Part shown: piece after piece, positions 55,092 to 62,776 of the stretch
Numbering within the stretch: position 1 is the first letter of the stretch
Layout of the letters: every line of letters begins with the position of its first letter
Made by a program: the position numbers and the translations under genes
Notes under the pieces: model-generated
Databases searched by the model: none
Seen by the model: only the letters and a program-made list of their open reading frames with translations
Told to the model about the DNA's origin: nothing
From: Allobosea sp.
GTDB lineage: Bacteria; Pseudomonadota; Alphaproteobacteria; Rhizobiales; Beijerinckiaceae
Direction: 5' to 3'
Length of the DNA: 64,000 bases
NCBI RefSeq assembly: GCF_017308075.1
Contig: NZ_JAFKFX010000026.1
Coordinates: 1 to 64,000 of the forward strand

Positions 55092-55622
55092 TCAGGGCAT
55101 GACGACGACCGGGGCGCCCATGCGGACCCGGGCGTAGAGGTCGATCACATCCCGGTTGTGCATGCGAAAGCAGCCATAGGATGCGGCGGTGCCGACCGAG
55201 CGCGGATTATTGGTGCCGTGGATGGCATATTCGCCGCCGGGGCCGAGGCCGATGACGCGGGCGCCCATCGGGTTGTTGGGGGCGCCGCTCGGGATGATGT
55301 CGGGAATCGAGGGATTGTCGCGCTTGACCGAGGCCGGCGGGCTCCAGGAAGGCTCGATTGCGAGCTCCTCGATGTATTTCACGCCGCGCCATTGCTTGCC
55401 GGCCTTGCCGACGGCGATGGTGTAGCGCAGCGCCTGGCCGGGCGCGGCGATGAAGTAGAGCTTCCGTTCCGCGGTGCGGATGACGATCGTGCCCGGCTGG
55501 TAGCGATGGTCGGGAAATTCCACGACCTCGCGCGCCTGGACCGGGCGCAGCGCCAGCAGCATCAGCAGCAGCGAGAAACCCGCCGCGAGAATGAAATCGA
55601 TCGGCCCTTGCCGGCGGGTCAT
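55092..55622 (-). CDS. L,D-transpeptidase (YkuD/ErfK)
   Basis: A 176-residue envelope enzyme that forms 3-3 crosslinks or anchors proteins to peptidoglycan. N-terminal signal anchor DFILAAGFSLLLMLLALRPV ending at QA. The YkuD domain has GTIVIRTAERKLYFI and catalytic segment YAIHGTNNPRSVGTAASYGC followed by FRMHN. The usual SHGC is SYGC here; cysteine is kept, and this histidine varies in the family. AGGAGG precedes ATG 55622 by 8 bases; longer frame to 55730 rejected. Confidence 0.92.
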   Translation of the reverse strand: MTRRQGPIDFILAAGFSLLLMLLALRPVQAREVVEFPDHRYQPGTIVIRTAERKLYFIAAPGQALRYTIAVGKAGKQWRGVKYIEELAIEPSWSPPASVKRDNPSIPDIIPSGAPNNPMGARVIGLGPGGEYAIHGTNNPRSVGTAASYGCFRMHNRDVIDLYARVRMGAPVVVMP

Positions 55623-55731
55623 GTCCTTCACCTCCTGCGCGGCAGCTGCCGCCTCGCAGGCGATTTGACGAAGGCCCGGGTGAATCGCCGGTTCAGCAAG
55701 ATGGTGAACGGTCGATTCAGGATGAATCACG

Positions 55732-55753
55732 CCTGAATCTGCTCGGATTCAGG
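55732..55753 (-). terminator. Stem-loop at the end of the 30-codon frame
   Basis: CCTGAATC (55732-55739) pairs with GATTCAGG (55746-55753) around a 6-base loop, overlapping the stop codon of the small frame at 55749. Further GATTCAGG/TGAATC copies lie at 55681-55725. Confidence 0.45.
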
Positions 55754-55841
55754 CAAGGACGCTGCCGGCTGCCAAGGCTGCGATCAGCAGTGAGAGGGCG
55801 GCGGCGAGTAAGAAGTCGATCGGTCCGTGCGGGATGCTCAT
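55749..55841 (-). CDS. 30-residue membrane peptide similar to the L,D-transpeptidase signal anchor
   Basis: A frame too short for standard gene finders reads MSIPHGPIDFFLAAALSLLI then AALAAGSVLA. GPIDFFLAAALSLL aligns with GPIDFILAAGFSLL at the N-terminus of the neighbouring transpeptidase. Purine-rich GACAAGCCGGAGCGACACGTC precedes the ATG (GGAG about 8 bases upstream). Either a real small membrane peptide or the relic of a duplicated gene start. Confidence 0.45.
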   Translation of the reverse strand: MSIPHGPIDFLLAAALSLLIAALAAGSVLA

Positions 55842-56002
55842 GACGTGTCGCTCCGGCTTGTCGCGGGCCCGAGGGAGCGCGGCGCGGTGTCGTCATGCCA
55901 GCACCGGCCATGCCGGTCCATGGCAGGGACGCGCAAGGCTCAATGGCGGGTTAAGCCCATCCGTCGCATTCGGTGCAAGCAGACGGGAGCAGCAGCGGCG
56001 GT

Positions 56003-56449
56003 TCAGGCCTTCTCGACGATCAGCGTCGCGCCTTCGACCCTGACGACGCGGACCTCGGAGCCGGCGAGCAGTTCCGGGCCGGTGACGCGCCAGGAGGAAT
56101 CCCCGACGCGGACGCGCCCCTCGCCGCCGGTCATGGTCGCCTCGAGCTTGAAGACCCGGCCAATCAGTTGCCGACCGCGATCGTTGAGACCGTGGGCGGC
56201 ATCGGGCTCCTCGTCCTTGCGCCTTGTCGCGATGCGACCGACGAGAACACTGACTATGGCGAGGGCGGCGAAGACGAGCCAGGCCCCCTGCCAGGCGATG
56301 CCGGTCAGGCCGACCACGGCGCCGGTGACGAGGGCGGCGAGGCCGAGCCAGAGCAGGAAAACACCCGGCGCCAGCGTCTCGCCGCCGATCAGGACGAGAC
56401 CGAGCGCGATCCAGGCCCAGCCGCCGAAGGAGGCGAACCAGTCGAGCAT
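56003..56449 (-). CDS. NfeD family protein (short form)
   Basis: A 148-residue membrane protein: three hydrophobic helices (GWAWIALGLVLIGGETLAPG and LWLGLAALVTGAVVGLTG onward) followed by the OB-fold NfeD domain (LIGRVFKLEATMTGGEGRVR, SWRVTGPELLAGSEVRVVRV). NfeD proteins partner with SPFH proteins; the SPFH gene directly upstream (1 bp apart) confirms the pair. Confidence 0.93.
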   Translation of the reverse strand: MLDWFASFGGWAWIALGLVLIGGETLAPGVFLLWLGLAALVTGAVVGLTGIAWQGAWLVFAALAIVSVLVGRIATRRKDEEPDAAHGLNDRGRQLIGRVFKLEATMTGGEGRVRVGDSSWRVTGPELLAGSEVRVVRVEGATLIVEKA

Positions 56450-56450
56450 A

Positions 56451-57431
56451 TCAGGCTCCGGGGCTGCGGCCGGCGGCCGGCACCGAGCCGGTGCGGCGGC
56501 TCTCGATTGCGTCCTCGCCGAACACCGCCTTGGTGAGCTGAGCGATGCCGCCGACCGTGCCGGCGAGCGCGGCGGCCTCGATGGGAACGATCACCAGCTT
56601 GCTGTTGCTGGCGCTGGCCATCGCCTTGAGGGCGTCGGTATAGCGCTCGGCGATCAGGAAGTTGGCCGCCTGGATGTCGCCGCGGCTGATCGCCTCGCTG
56701 ACCATGGCGGTGGCGTTCGCCTCGGCCTGGGCGAGACGCTCGCGCGCCTCTGCGTCGCGCAGGGCGGCCTCCTTGCGGCCCTCGGCGGCGAGGATCTGCG
56801 ACTGCTTCTGGCCTTCGGCCTTGAGGATCTCGGCCTGGCGCAGGCCCTCGGCCTCGAGCACGGCGGCGCGCTTCTCGCGTTCGGCCTTCATCTGGCGGTT
56901 CATCGCGCCGGCGATGTCGGCCGGCGGCAGGATGTCGCGGATCTCGATGCGGGTGACCTTGACGCCCCAGGGCGAGGCGGCGGCGTCCATGACGCGCAGC
57001 AGCCGCTCGTTGATCTCGTCGCGATGCGAGAGCAGCTGATCGAGGTCCATCGAGCCGACGACGGTGCGGATATTGGTCATGGTCAGCACCATCAGCGCGT
57101 CGTCCAGGCTGGCGACCTCATAGCGGGCCTTGGCCGCGTCGAGCACCTGGAAGAAGGCGGCGGCGTCGATGCGCACGCCGGCATTGTCCTTGGTGATCGC
57201 CTCCTGGCTGGGAATGTCGAGCACCTGCTCCATGACGTTCACCTTGTGGCCGACCCGGTCGATATAGGGCACGATCAGGCCGAGACCGGCGCCGAGCGTG
57301 CGCGAATAGCGGCCGAAACGCTCGACGGTGTAGTTGTAGCCTTGCGGTACCGTGCGCACGCCGAGCGCGATGGTCAGGATGACCAGCGCCACCAGCGCGA
57401 CGACGACGATGTCGAACCCGTACGGACCCAT
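56451..57431 (-). CDS. SPFH/band-7 (stomatin-like, QmcA-type) protein
   Basis: A 326-residue membrane-anchored protein. N-terminal helix FDIVVVALVALVILTIALGV, SPFH domain RTVPQGYNYTVERFGRYSRT...VTRIEIRDILPP, then a long alanine/glutamate-rich coiled coil (QMKAEREKRAAVLEAEGLRQ onward) and a C-terminal SKLVIVPIEAAAL. It scaffolds membrane microdomains with NfeD. I chose ATG 57431; a TTG at 57446 is in frame, but GGAG suits the ATG. Confidence 0.93.
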   Translation of the reverse strand: MGPYGFDIVVVALVALVILTIALGVRTVPQGYNYTVERFGRYSRTLGAGLGLIVPYIDRVGHKVNVMEQVLDIPSQEAITKDNAGVRIDAAAFFQVLDAAKARYEVASLDDALMVLTMTNIRTVVGSMDLDQLLSHRDEINERLLRVMDAAASPWGVKVTRIEIRDILPPADIAGAMNRQMKAEREKRAAVLEAEGLRQAEILKAEGQKQSQILAAEGRKEAALRDAEARERLAQAEANATAMVSEAISRGDIQAANFLIAERYTDALKAMASASNSKLVIVPIEAAALAGTVGGIAQLTKAVFGEDAIESRRTGSVPAAGRSPGA

Positions 57432-57505
57432 GAAACCAGTCTCCAATCCAGCCAGTGCCCATCAAGCTGATGATTGCGAAGCTTTGATGCAAGCTCGCGT
57501 CGGGA

Positions 57506-58015
57506 TCAGCCCTCCAGCGCCTTGACGACGCGCCACATCGTCTCACCGATGGCGTTGCATTCCTCCTCGCTGAGGACGCCCATCATCGCCTCGATCCGGG
57601 CGGTGTGGATCGCCAGGGCCTTGCGGGTGAGCGCCTCGCCCTCCGGCGTCAGCCAGAGCCGGCGGACGCGCTTGTCGGCCTCGTCATTGCGGCGCTCGAT
57701 CAGGTTCCGGCGTTCGAGCTCCGGCAGCAGCATGCTCATGGCGCTGCGGCCGACGAGCAGCTTCTCGGCCAATGCCTGCTGCGTCAGTCCCGGGGTGCGG
57801 AAGACATTGGCGAGCACGTCGTAATGGGCGAGCTGGATGCCGAGCGGCACCAGCGCCTCGGAAAACACCTTCTTCCAGAGCTGGTGCATGCGCGCGACGG
57901 CGAGCCAGTTCTTGAAGCGCGGCAGATCCCAGGGCAGCCCGGTCCCGCCGGTGCCTCCAGGTTCTCCTGCCGGCTCACCTGCCGGTGCGGAAATCGGCTC
58001 TTGCATTTTGTTCAT
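57506..58015 (-). CDS. MarR-family transcriptional regulator
   Basis: A 169-residue winged-helix regulator: QLAHYDVLANVFRTPGLTQQ, ALAEKLLVGRSAMSMLLPEL (recognition helix), RRNDEADKRVRRLWLTPEGE (wing). ATG 58015 is the first sensible start; the frame continues far upstream opposite the hydrolase gene. It is divergent from the hydrolase at 58061, its likely target. Confidence 0.92.
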   Translation of the reverse strand: MNKMQEPISAPAGEPAGEPGGTGGTGLPWDLPRFKNWLAVARMHQLWKKVFSEALVPLGIQLAHYDVLANVFRTPGLTQQALAEKLLVGRSAMSMLLPELERRNLIERRNDEADKRVRRLWLTPEGEALTRKALAIHTARIEAMMGVLSEEECNAIGETMWRVVKALEG

Positions 58016-58018
58016 GGC

Positions 58019-58043
58019 TGAACATAGTAGTTCAAGACTGAAC
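58019..58043. promoter_or_regulatory. MarR-type operator in the divergent gap
   Basis: Three 5-bp half-sites in alternating orientation: TGAAC (58019-58023), GTTCA (58030-58034), TGAAC (58039-58043), separated by 6 and 4 bp. They fill the 45-bp gap between the divergent regulator and hydrolase genes. Confidence 0.6.
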
Positions 58044-58060
58044 AAACAGGGTTCCCGATC

Positions 58061-58960
58061 ATGCCCAGCGCAGCCCTTCGCGTCATTCGTCCTCTCGTCC
58101 GCATCGGCAGCTTCATCGCGCCCCGCACGGCCGGGCGCGCCGCCTTCAAGCTCTTTTGTACCCCGCCGCGCCGCCCCGCTTCCGAGAGCCGCTCCGGCAA
58201 GGCGATCGCGGCCGCCCGCGCCCGACTCGCGCCGGCGATCAGGCAGGCGGTATCCTACCCGTGCGGGACGGTCAGCACCTATCTGTTCGAACCGGAGCCT
58301 CGCTTGCAAGACGGCGATGCTCCGGCGCCGACGGTGATCCTGCTGCATGGCTGGAACAGCGAGGCGGCGTTCATGACCGCTTTCGTCGAGCCGCTGCTCG
58401 CCGCAGGCTTCAGGGTCGTCGCCTTCGACATGCCGGCCCATGGCGCCTCGACCGGGGCCGAGCTCAATATCCCGCTCGGTGTCGCGGCGCTCGCCGCGGT
58501 CGCCCGGGTGTTCGCCCCGGTCCATGCGATCGTGACGCATTCCTTCGGCGGAGCGATCGCGCTCGCCGCCTTGGCGGGCAGCGTGCCGGGCCAGCCGCCG
58601 GTCGCGGCGCGCCGGCTCGCTCTGGTCGCGGCGCCCTCCTCGATCGCGCTGATCACGCGTAATTTCGGCGCGACGATCGGGCTCGGCCGGCGCGGCCAGG
58701 CGGCGCTGGAGCAGCGCATCCACAGCGTCGCCGGTAACCCGGTCGAGGTCTTCGAGGGCCGCGCGCAACTGGCCGGGATCGGCCTGCCGACCCTGGTGAT
58801 CCACGACCGGCAGGATCGCGAGCTCGATTTCCACCATGCCGAGGCGCTGGCGGCGGCGGGTCCGTTCGTGACGTTGCAGGAGACGGGCGGGCTCGGCCAC
58901 CGCCGCATCCTGCAGGCGAAGCCGGTGGTCGAAAGCGTGACGCGCTTCGTGGTGGGCTGA
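58061..58960 (+). CDS. Alpha/beta hydrolase
   Basis: A 299-residue hydrolase. Oxyanion-loop region VILLHGWNSEAAFM, FDMPAHGAS, nucleophile elbow VTHSFGGAIALA, acid in VIHDRQDRELDF and histidine in GGLGHRRIL. The first about 60 residues form an extension without a signal peptide. Divergent from MarR. Substrate unknown. Confidence 0.92.
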   Translation: MPSAALRVIRPLVRIGSFIAPRTAGRAAFKLFCTPPRRPASESRSGKAIAAARARLAPAIRQAVSYPCGTVSTYLFEPEPRLQDGDAPAPTVILLHGWNSEAAFMTAFVEPLLAAGFRVVAFDMPAHGASTGAELNIPLGVAALAAVARVFAPVHAIVTHSFGGAIALAALAGSVPGQPPVAARRLALVAAPSSIALITRNFGATIGLGRRGQAALEQRIHSVAGNPVEVFEGRAQLAGIGLPTLVIHDRQDRELDFHHAEALAAAGPFVTLQETGGLGHRRILQAKPVVESVTRFVVG

Positions 58961-58981
58961 ACGATGCGCCTCGGCGCTTCC

Positions 58982-59054
58982 CGTCATCCCGGGCGACCAA
59001 GGGTCGGCCCGGGATCCATCGGAGGGCACTGCGCTTCGCTCCGGCCGGAATGAC
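58982..59054. repeat. Intergenic inverted-repeat element, copy 1
   Basis: Begins CGTCATCCCGG (58982-58992) and ends CCGGAATGAC (59045-59054); contains GGGATCCATC and a CTTCGCTCCGG segment. The termini and inner words resemble the element at 61881. It fills the gap between a hydrolase stop and the hemH stop. Confidence 0.6.
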
Positions 59055-59083
59055 CGGCAAAGAGGGAAGGGCGTCAGGATGCC

Positions 59084-60145
59084 TCAGACCCAGCCCATCA
59101 GCTCCCGGCGGACCAGCGCCTCGATCACGTCGATGCCTTCGGCGGAATCGTTGAGGCAGGGCAGATAGGCGAATTTCTCGCCGCCATTGTGCAGGAAAAT
59201 CTCGCGGTTCTCGCCGTCGAGTTCTTCCAGCGTCTCCAGGCAGTCGGCCGAGAAGCCGGGCGCGACGATGGCCAGCGACTTGGTGCCGCCCTGCGCCAGA
59301 GCCTTCACCGTTTCGTCCGTATAGGGCTGCAGCCATTCCTCCGGCCCGAAGCGCGACTGGAAGGTCAGCCTGAAGCGCTCGGGCGAAAGGCCGAGCGCCT
59401 CGCCCAGCAGCCGCGAGGTCTTGACGCACTGGCAGTAATAGGGGTCGCCCTTGAGCAGGTTCTCCTTCGGCATGCCGTGCAGCGAGCAGAGGATGATCTC
59501 GGGCTCGAAGTCGAGCTTGGCGAGCGAAGCCCGCATCGAGGTGGCGAGCGCGCCGATATAGGCGGGGTCGTCGTGATAGGCCGGCACGGTGCGTACCGCC
59601 GGCTGCCAGCGCATCTCCATCAGCGCCCGGAAGGCATGGTCGCAGGCGGTCGCGGTGGTCGGGGCGGCGTATTGCGGATAGAGCGGCACGAACAGGATGC
59701 GGTCGCAGCCCTCGTTCTGCAGATGCTGGATCCGGCTCTTCACGTCGGGAAAACCGTAGCGCATCGCCCAGTCGAAGACGATGCGGTCGCCGGCGAAGCC
59801 CTTCAGGCGCTGCGCCAGCTGCTCGGTCTGCGAGCGGGTGATGGTCTTGAGCGGGCCCTCGTCGCGCTCCTTGTTCCAGATCGTGGCGTAATCCTTGCCC
59901 TTCCGGCCCGGTCGCGTCGACAGGATGATCAGGTTGAGGATCGGCCACCATTTCCAGCGCGGCTCCTCGATCACCCGTCGGTCCGAGAGGAACTCCTTGA
60001 GATAGGCCCGCATCGGCCAATAGCCCGTGCCTTCGGGCGTGCCGAGATTCATCAACAGCACGCCGATCCGGCCGTAGCGGATTTGCGGATGGTCCGCCGG
60101 CCGCCCGATGGCGGCGTCGGCGTTGATTTTGATGCGCTTGTCCAT
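59084..60145 (-). CDS. hemH: Ferrochelatase
   Basis: A 353-residue enzyme that inserts ferrous iron into protoporphyrin. Seen: GVLLMNLGTPEGTGYWPMRA, AMRYGFPDVKSRIQHLQNEG, ILFVPLYPQYAAPTTATACD, the catalytic histidine in ILCSLHGMPKENLLKGDPYY, and the glutamate side in VAPGFSADCLETLEELD. ATG 60145 starts the product; frame to 60238 rejected. Divergent from the 5'-nucleotidase gene. Confidence 0.97.
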   Translation of the reverse strand: MDKRIKINADAAIGRPADHPQIRYGRIGVLLMNLGTPEGTGYWPMRAYLKEFLSDRRVIEEPRWKWWPILNLIILSTRPGRKGKDYATIWNKERDEGPLKTITRSQTEQLAQRLKGFAGDRIVFDWAMRYGFPDVKSRIQHLQNEGCDRILFVPLYPQYAAPTTATACDHAFRALMEMRWQPAVRTVPAYHDDPAYIGALATSMRASLAKLDFEPEIILCSLHGMPKENLLKGDPYYCQCVKTSRLLGEALGLSPERFRLTFQSRFGPEEWLQPYTDETVKALAQGGTKSLAIVAPGFSADCLETLEELDGENREIFLHNGGEKFAYLPCLNDSAEGIDVIEALVRRELMGWV

Positions 60146-60324
60146 GGCCTGTGATTTAGACGAGTTCCGGCTTTCGTCCAGTCGGCAGAGCGGTTTCGCT
60201 GCCGGGGTGCGACACTGCGGAAGCTGTTTCGACGGCAATCACACTTTTGCCGTGTGTGGCATCTCGCCAATCCAGCACGGCTCTTGCTAATCTAGAGAAA
60301 ATCAAAATCCGGAGGGGTTGGCCG

Positions 60325-61845
60325 ATGACCAAGATGACCCGTCGCCGCGCGCTCAGCGTGCTCGCCGCCCCCGCCGCCATGGCGGCGACCGCACCGGTGG
60401 CGAAGGCACAGGCGCCCGCTCCGAGCTTCACCCTGCTGCTCGTCAACGACATCTACAAAATGAGCGACGACAAGGGCCGCGGCGGCTTCGCCCGGGCCTC
60501 GGGCATCGCCAAGGCGGAGCGGGCACGCGGCGTACCGGTGCTGTTCTGCCATGCCGGTGATTGCTATTCGCCCTCGCTGATGTCGGGTTTCGACCAGGGC
60601 GCGCATATCGTCGCCATGCAGAACAAGATGGGGCTCGACGTCTTCGTGCCCGGCAATCACGAATTCGACTTCGGCAAGGAAAACTATCTCAAGCTCACCG
60701 CCGCCCAGACCTGCCCGACCTTCGCCGCCAATCTGCGCGACGCGGCGGGCAATCTCCTGCCCGGACACAAGGATTCGCAGATCTTCGAACTCGGCGGCTT
60801 CAAGGTCGGCGTCATCGGCACGACCTATGATCCGACGCCGCAGCTCTCCAATCCCGGCGACCTGAAATTCTCCTCGACCATGGAGGCGCTGCGGCGCGAA
60901 GCGCGGGCGCTGAAGGCGCAAGGCGCCGACATCCTGGTCGGCGTCGTCCATGCCGACCGCGCTACGGACCTGCAGATCGTGCGCTCGCGCGTCGTCGACA
61001 TCCTGCTGACCGGTCACGACCACGATCTCGCCATCGCCTATGACGGCAAGGTGGTGATGGTCGAGTCGAACGAGGAGGGCAATTACGTCACCGCGATCGA
61101 CATCGCCGCCAAGGCGACCGGCGAAGGCGCCAATCGCCGGGTCGAGTGGACGCCGACCTTCCGCGTCAACGACAGCCGCGCCGCGACGCCCGATCCCGAG
61201 GTCGCCGCCATCGTCAAGGGCTATGAGGCCGAGCTCTCCAAGGAGCTCGACATCGAGATCGCGACGCTGGCTGCGCCGCTCGATTCGCGCACCGCCATGA
61301 TCCGCACCCAGGAGACCGCGATCGGCAATCTGATCGCCGATGCGATCCGCAGCGCGACCGGCGCGCAGCTCGCCATCAGCAATGCCGGCGGCATCCGCGC
61401 CAACAAGCAGTATCCGGCCGGCCACAAGCTGACACGGCGCGACGTCCTGAGCGAGCTGCCCTTCGGCAATGCCACGGTGATGGTCGAGATCACCGGCAAG
61501 GACGTGCAGGATGCGATCGAGAACGGGTTGCGCGATGCGCCGCAGGGCGCCGGCCGCTTTCCGGTGATCTCGGGGATGAAATTCGAAGCCGATCTGAAGC
61601 AGCCGCAGGGCTCGCGCGTCATCGTGGTGACGGTGGACGACAAGCCGATCGACCCTGCCGGCAGGTACACGGTGGCCTCGAACAACTTCCTGCTCGATGG
61701 CGGCGACGGCTATGTCGCGCTCGGCCGTGGCAAGACGCTGATCGGCCTGACCGACGGCAAGCTGATGGCCAATGAGGTGATGGTCTATGTCCGTCGGCTC
61801 GGCACGGTCGACGCCAAGATCGAAGGCCGGGCGGTGCTGAAATAG
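60325..61845 (+). CDS. Tat-exported 5'-nucleotidase / metallophosphatase
   Basis: A 506-residue protein. The N-terminal MTKMTRRRALSVLAAPAAMA is a twin-arginine signal. The metallophosphoesterase domain has LLLVNDIYKM (unusual I-Y in place of the common FHG after ND), FCHAGDCYSPS, FVPGNHEFDFG and LLTGHDHDLAI. The 5_nucleotid_C domain has ISNAGGIRANKQYPAGHKLT and YTVASNNFLLDGGDGY. GGAGGGG stands before ATG 60325. It probably scavenges phosphate from nucleotides in the periplasm. Confidence 0.93.
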   Translation: MTKMTRRRALSVLAAPAAMAATAPVAKAQAPAPSFTLLLVNDIYKMSDDKGRGGFARASGIAKAERARGVPVLFCHAGDCYSPSLMSGFDQGAHIVAMQNKMGLDVFVPGNHEFDFGKENYLKLTAAQTCPTFAANLRDAAGNLLPGHKDSQIFELGGFKVGVIGTTYDPTPQLSNPGDLKFSSTMEALRREARALKAQGADILVGVVHADRATDLQIVRSRVVDILLTGHDHDLAIAYDGKVVMVESNEEGNYVTAIDIAAKATGEGANRRVEWTPTFRVNDSRAATPDPEVAAIVKGYEAELSKELDIEIATLAAPLDSRTAMIRTQETAIGNLIADAIRSATGAQLAISNAGGIRANKQYPAGHKLTRRDVLSELPFGNATVMVEITGKDVQDAIENGLRDAPQGAGRFPVISGMKFEADLKQPQGSRVIVVTVDDKPIDPAGRYTVASNNFLLDGGDGYVALGRGKTLIGLTDGKLMANEVMVYVRRLGTVDAKIEGRAVLK

Positions 61846-61880
61846 GCGGCGGTACCAAGTCGTTGGGCATAGAACCGGAT

Positions 61881-61986
61881 CGTCATTCCGGCGGCAGCGA
61901 AGCGGATAGACGGAATCCATTATAGGGAGCGACGCTCTATGATGGCTTCCGAAGCTGCTCCGCGCCGCAGCTTGTCCGGAATGACG
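61881..61986. repeat. Intergenic inverted-repeat element, copy 2
   Basis: Perfect 11-bp terminal inverted repeat CGTCATTCCGG (61881-61891) / CCGGAATGACG (61976-61986). Inside, CCATTATAGGGAGC and GCTCTATGATGG form a second hairpin. Same class as the element at 58982; such elements are scattered in many Rhizobiales genomes. The open frame that starts inside it (61939) makes an earlier ung start unlikely. Confidence 0.65.
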
Positions 61987-62004
61987 GTGAATGATCCGAT
62001 CGCT

Positions 62005-62715
62005 ATGACATTGACGATGCCGACCTTCGATGCGGCGCTTGCCGCCTTTCTCGCTTCGCCCGCCTCGGCTTCCTGGCGCGATCTTTCCGTCTTTCGCGAT
62101 GGGACGGTGGCGCAGGCCTGCGCTGCCGTCGATGCCGAACGTGCCGCCGGCGAGATCGTCGCGCCGGCACCGGAACGCTTTCTGGCCGCGCTTGCCTTGA
62201 CGCCGCTCGACCGGATCCGCGCCGTGATCCTCGGCCAGGACCCCTATCCGACGCCGGGCCATGCCAATGGGCTCGCCTTCTCCTATGTCGGCCCTCCGCC
62301 GCTGCCGCGCTCGCTCGTCAACATCTACCGGGAGCGGGCCGATGATCTCGGCCTGGCGCCGTCGCCGGGCGGTGATCTCTCATCCTGGGCGCGTCAGGGC
62401 GTGCTCCTGCTCAATACGGCGCTGACGGTGCGCGAGGGCGCCAGCAAGGCCGGCTCGCATCTCTCCCTCGGCTGGGGCGCGGTGACCGATGCGGTCATCG
62501 CCTCGGTCTCGGCCGCCCGGCCGCATGTCGTCTTCCTGCTCTGGGGCGCGCCGGCGCAGGCCAAGCGCCGCCTGATCGACGAAAGCCGCCATCTCGTCAT
62601 CGCCAGCCCCCATCCCTCGCCGCTTTCGGCCCGGCGCGGCTTCTTCGGCTCGAAGCCGTTTTCGCGCGCGAATGAATGGCTGAAAGAGAAGGGGGAGCAG
62701 CCGGTCGCGTGGTAG
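62005..62715 (+). CDS. ung: Uracil-DNA glycosylase, family 1
   Basis: A 236-residue repair enzyme that removes uracil from DNA. Catalytic motif VILGQDPYPTPGHANGLAFS (aspartate water activator) and HPSPLSARRGFFGSKPFSRA (leucine loop) are present, with LLLNTALTVREG and VVFLLWGAPAQAKR. ATG 62005 or 62017 is the probable start; the frame upstream to 61939 runs through a repeat. Confidence 0.95.
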   Translation: MTLTMPTFDAALAAFLASPASASWRDLSVFRDGTVAQACAAVDAERAAGEIVAPAPERFLAALALTPLDRIRAVILGQDPYPTPGHANGLAFSYVGPPPLPRSLVNIYRERADDLGLAPSPGGDLSSWARQGVLLLNTALTVREGASKAGSHLSLGWGAVTDAVIASVSAARPHVVFLLWGAPAQAKRRLIDESRHLVIASPHPSPLSARRGFFGSKPFSRANEWLKEKGEQPVAW

Positions 62716-62776
62716 GCGCGGGATCCCCTCTCCTTCCAGGAGAGGGTTCCCCACGCCTTTTCCGACGAAGACGAGT

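Noticed and set aside
61939..62004. Extended ung N-terminus from the ATG at 61939
   Set aside because: This part lies inside the intergenic inverted-repeat element and has no glycosylase similarity.
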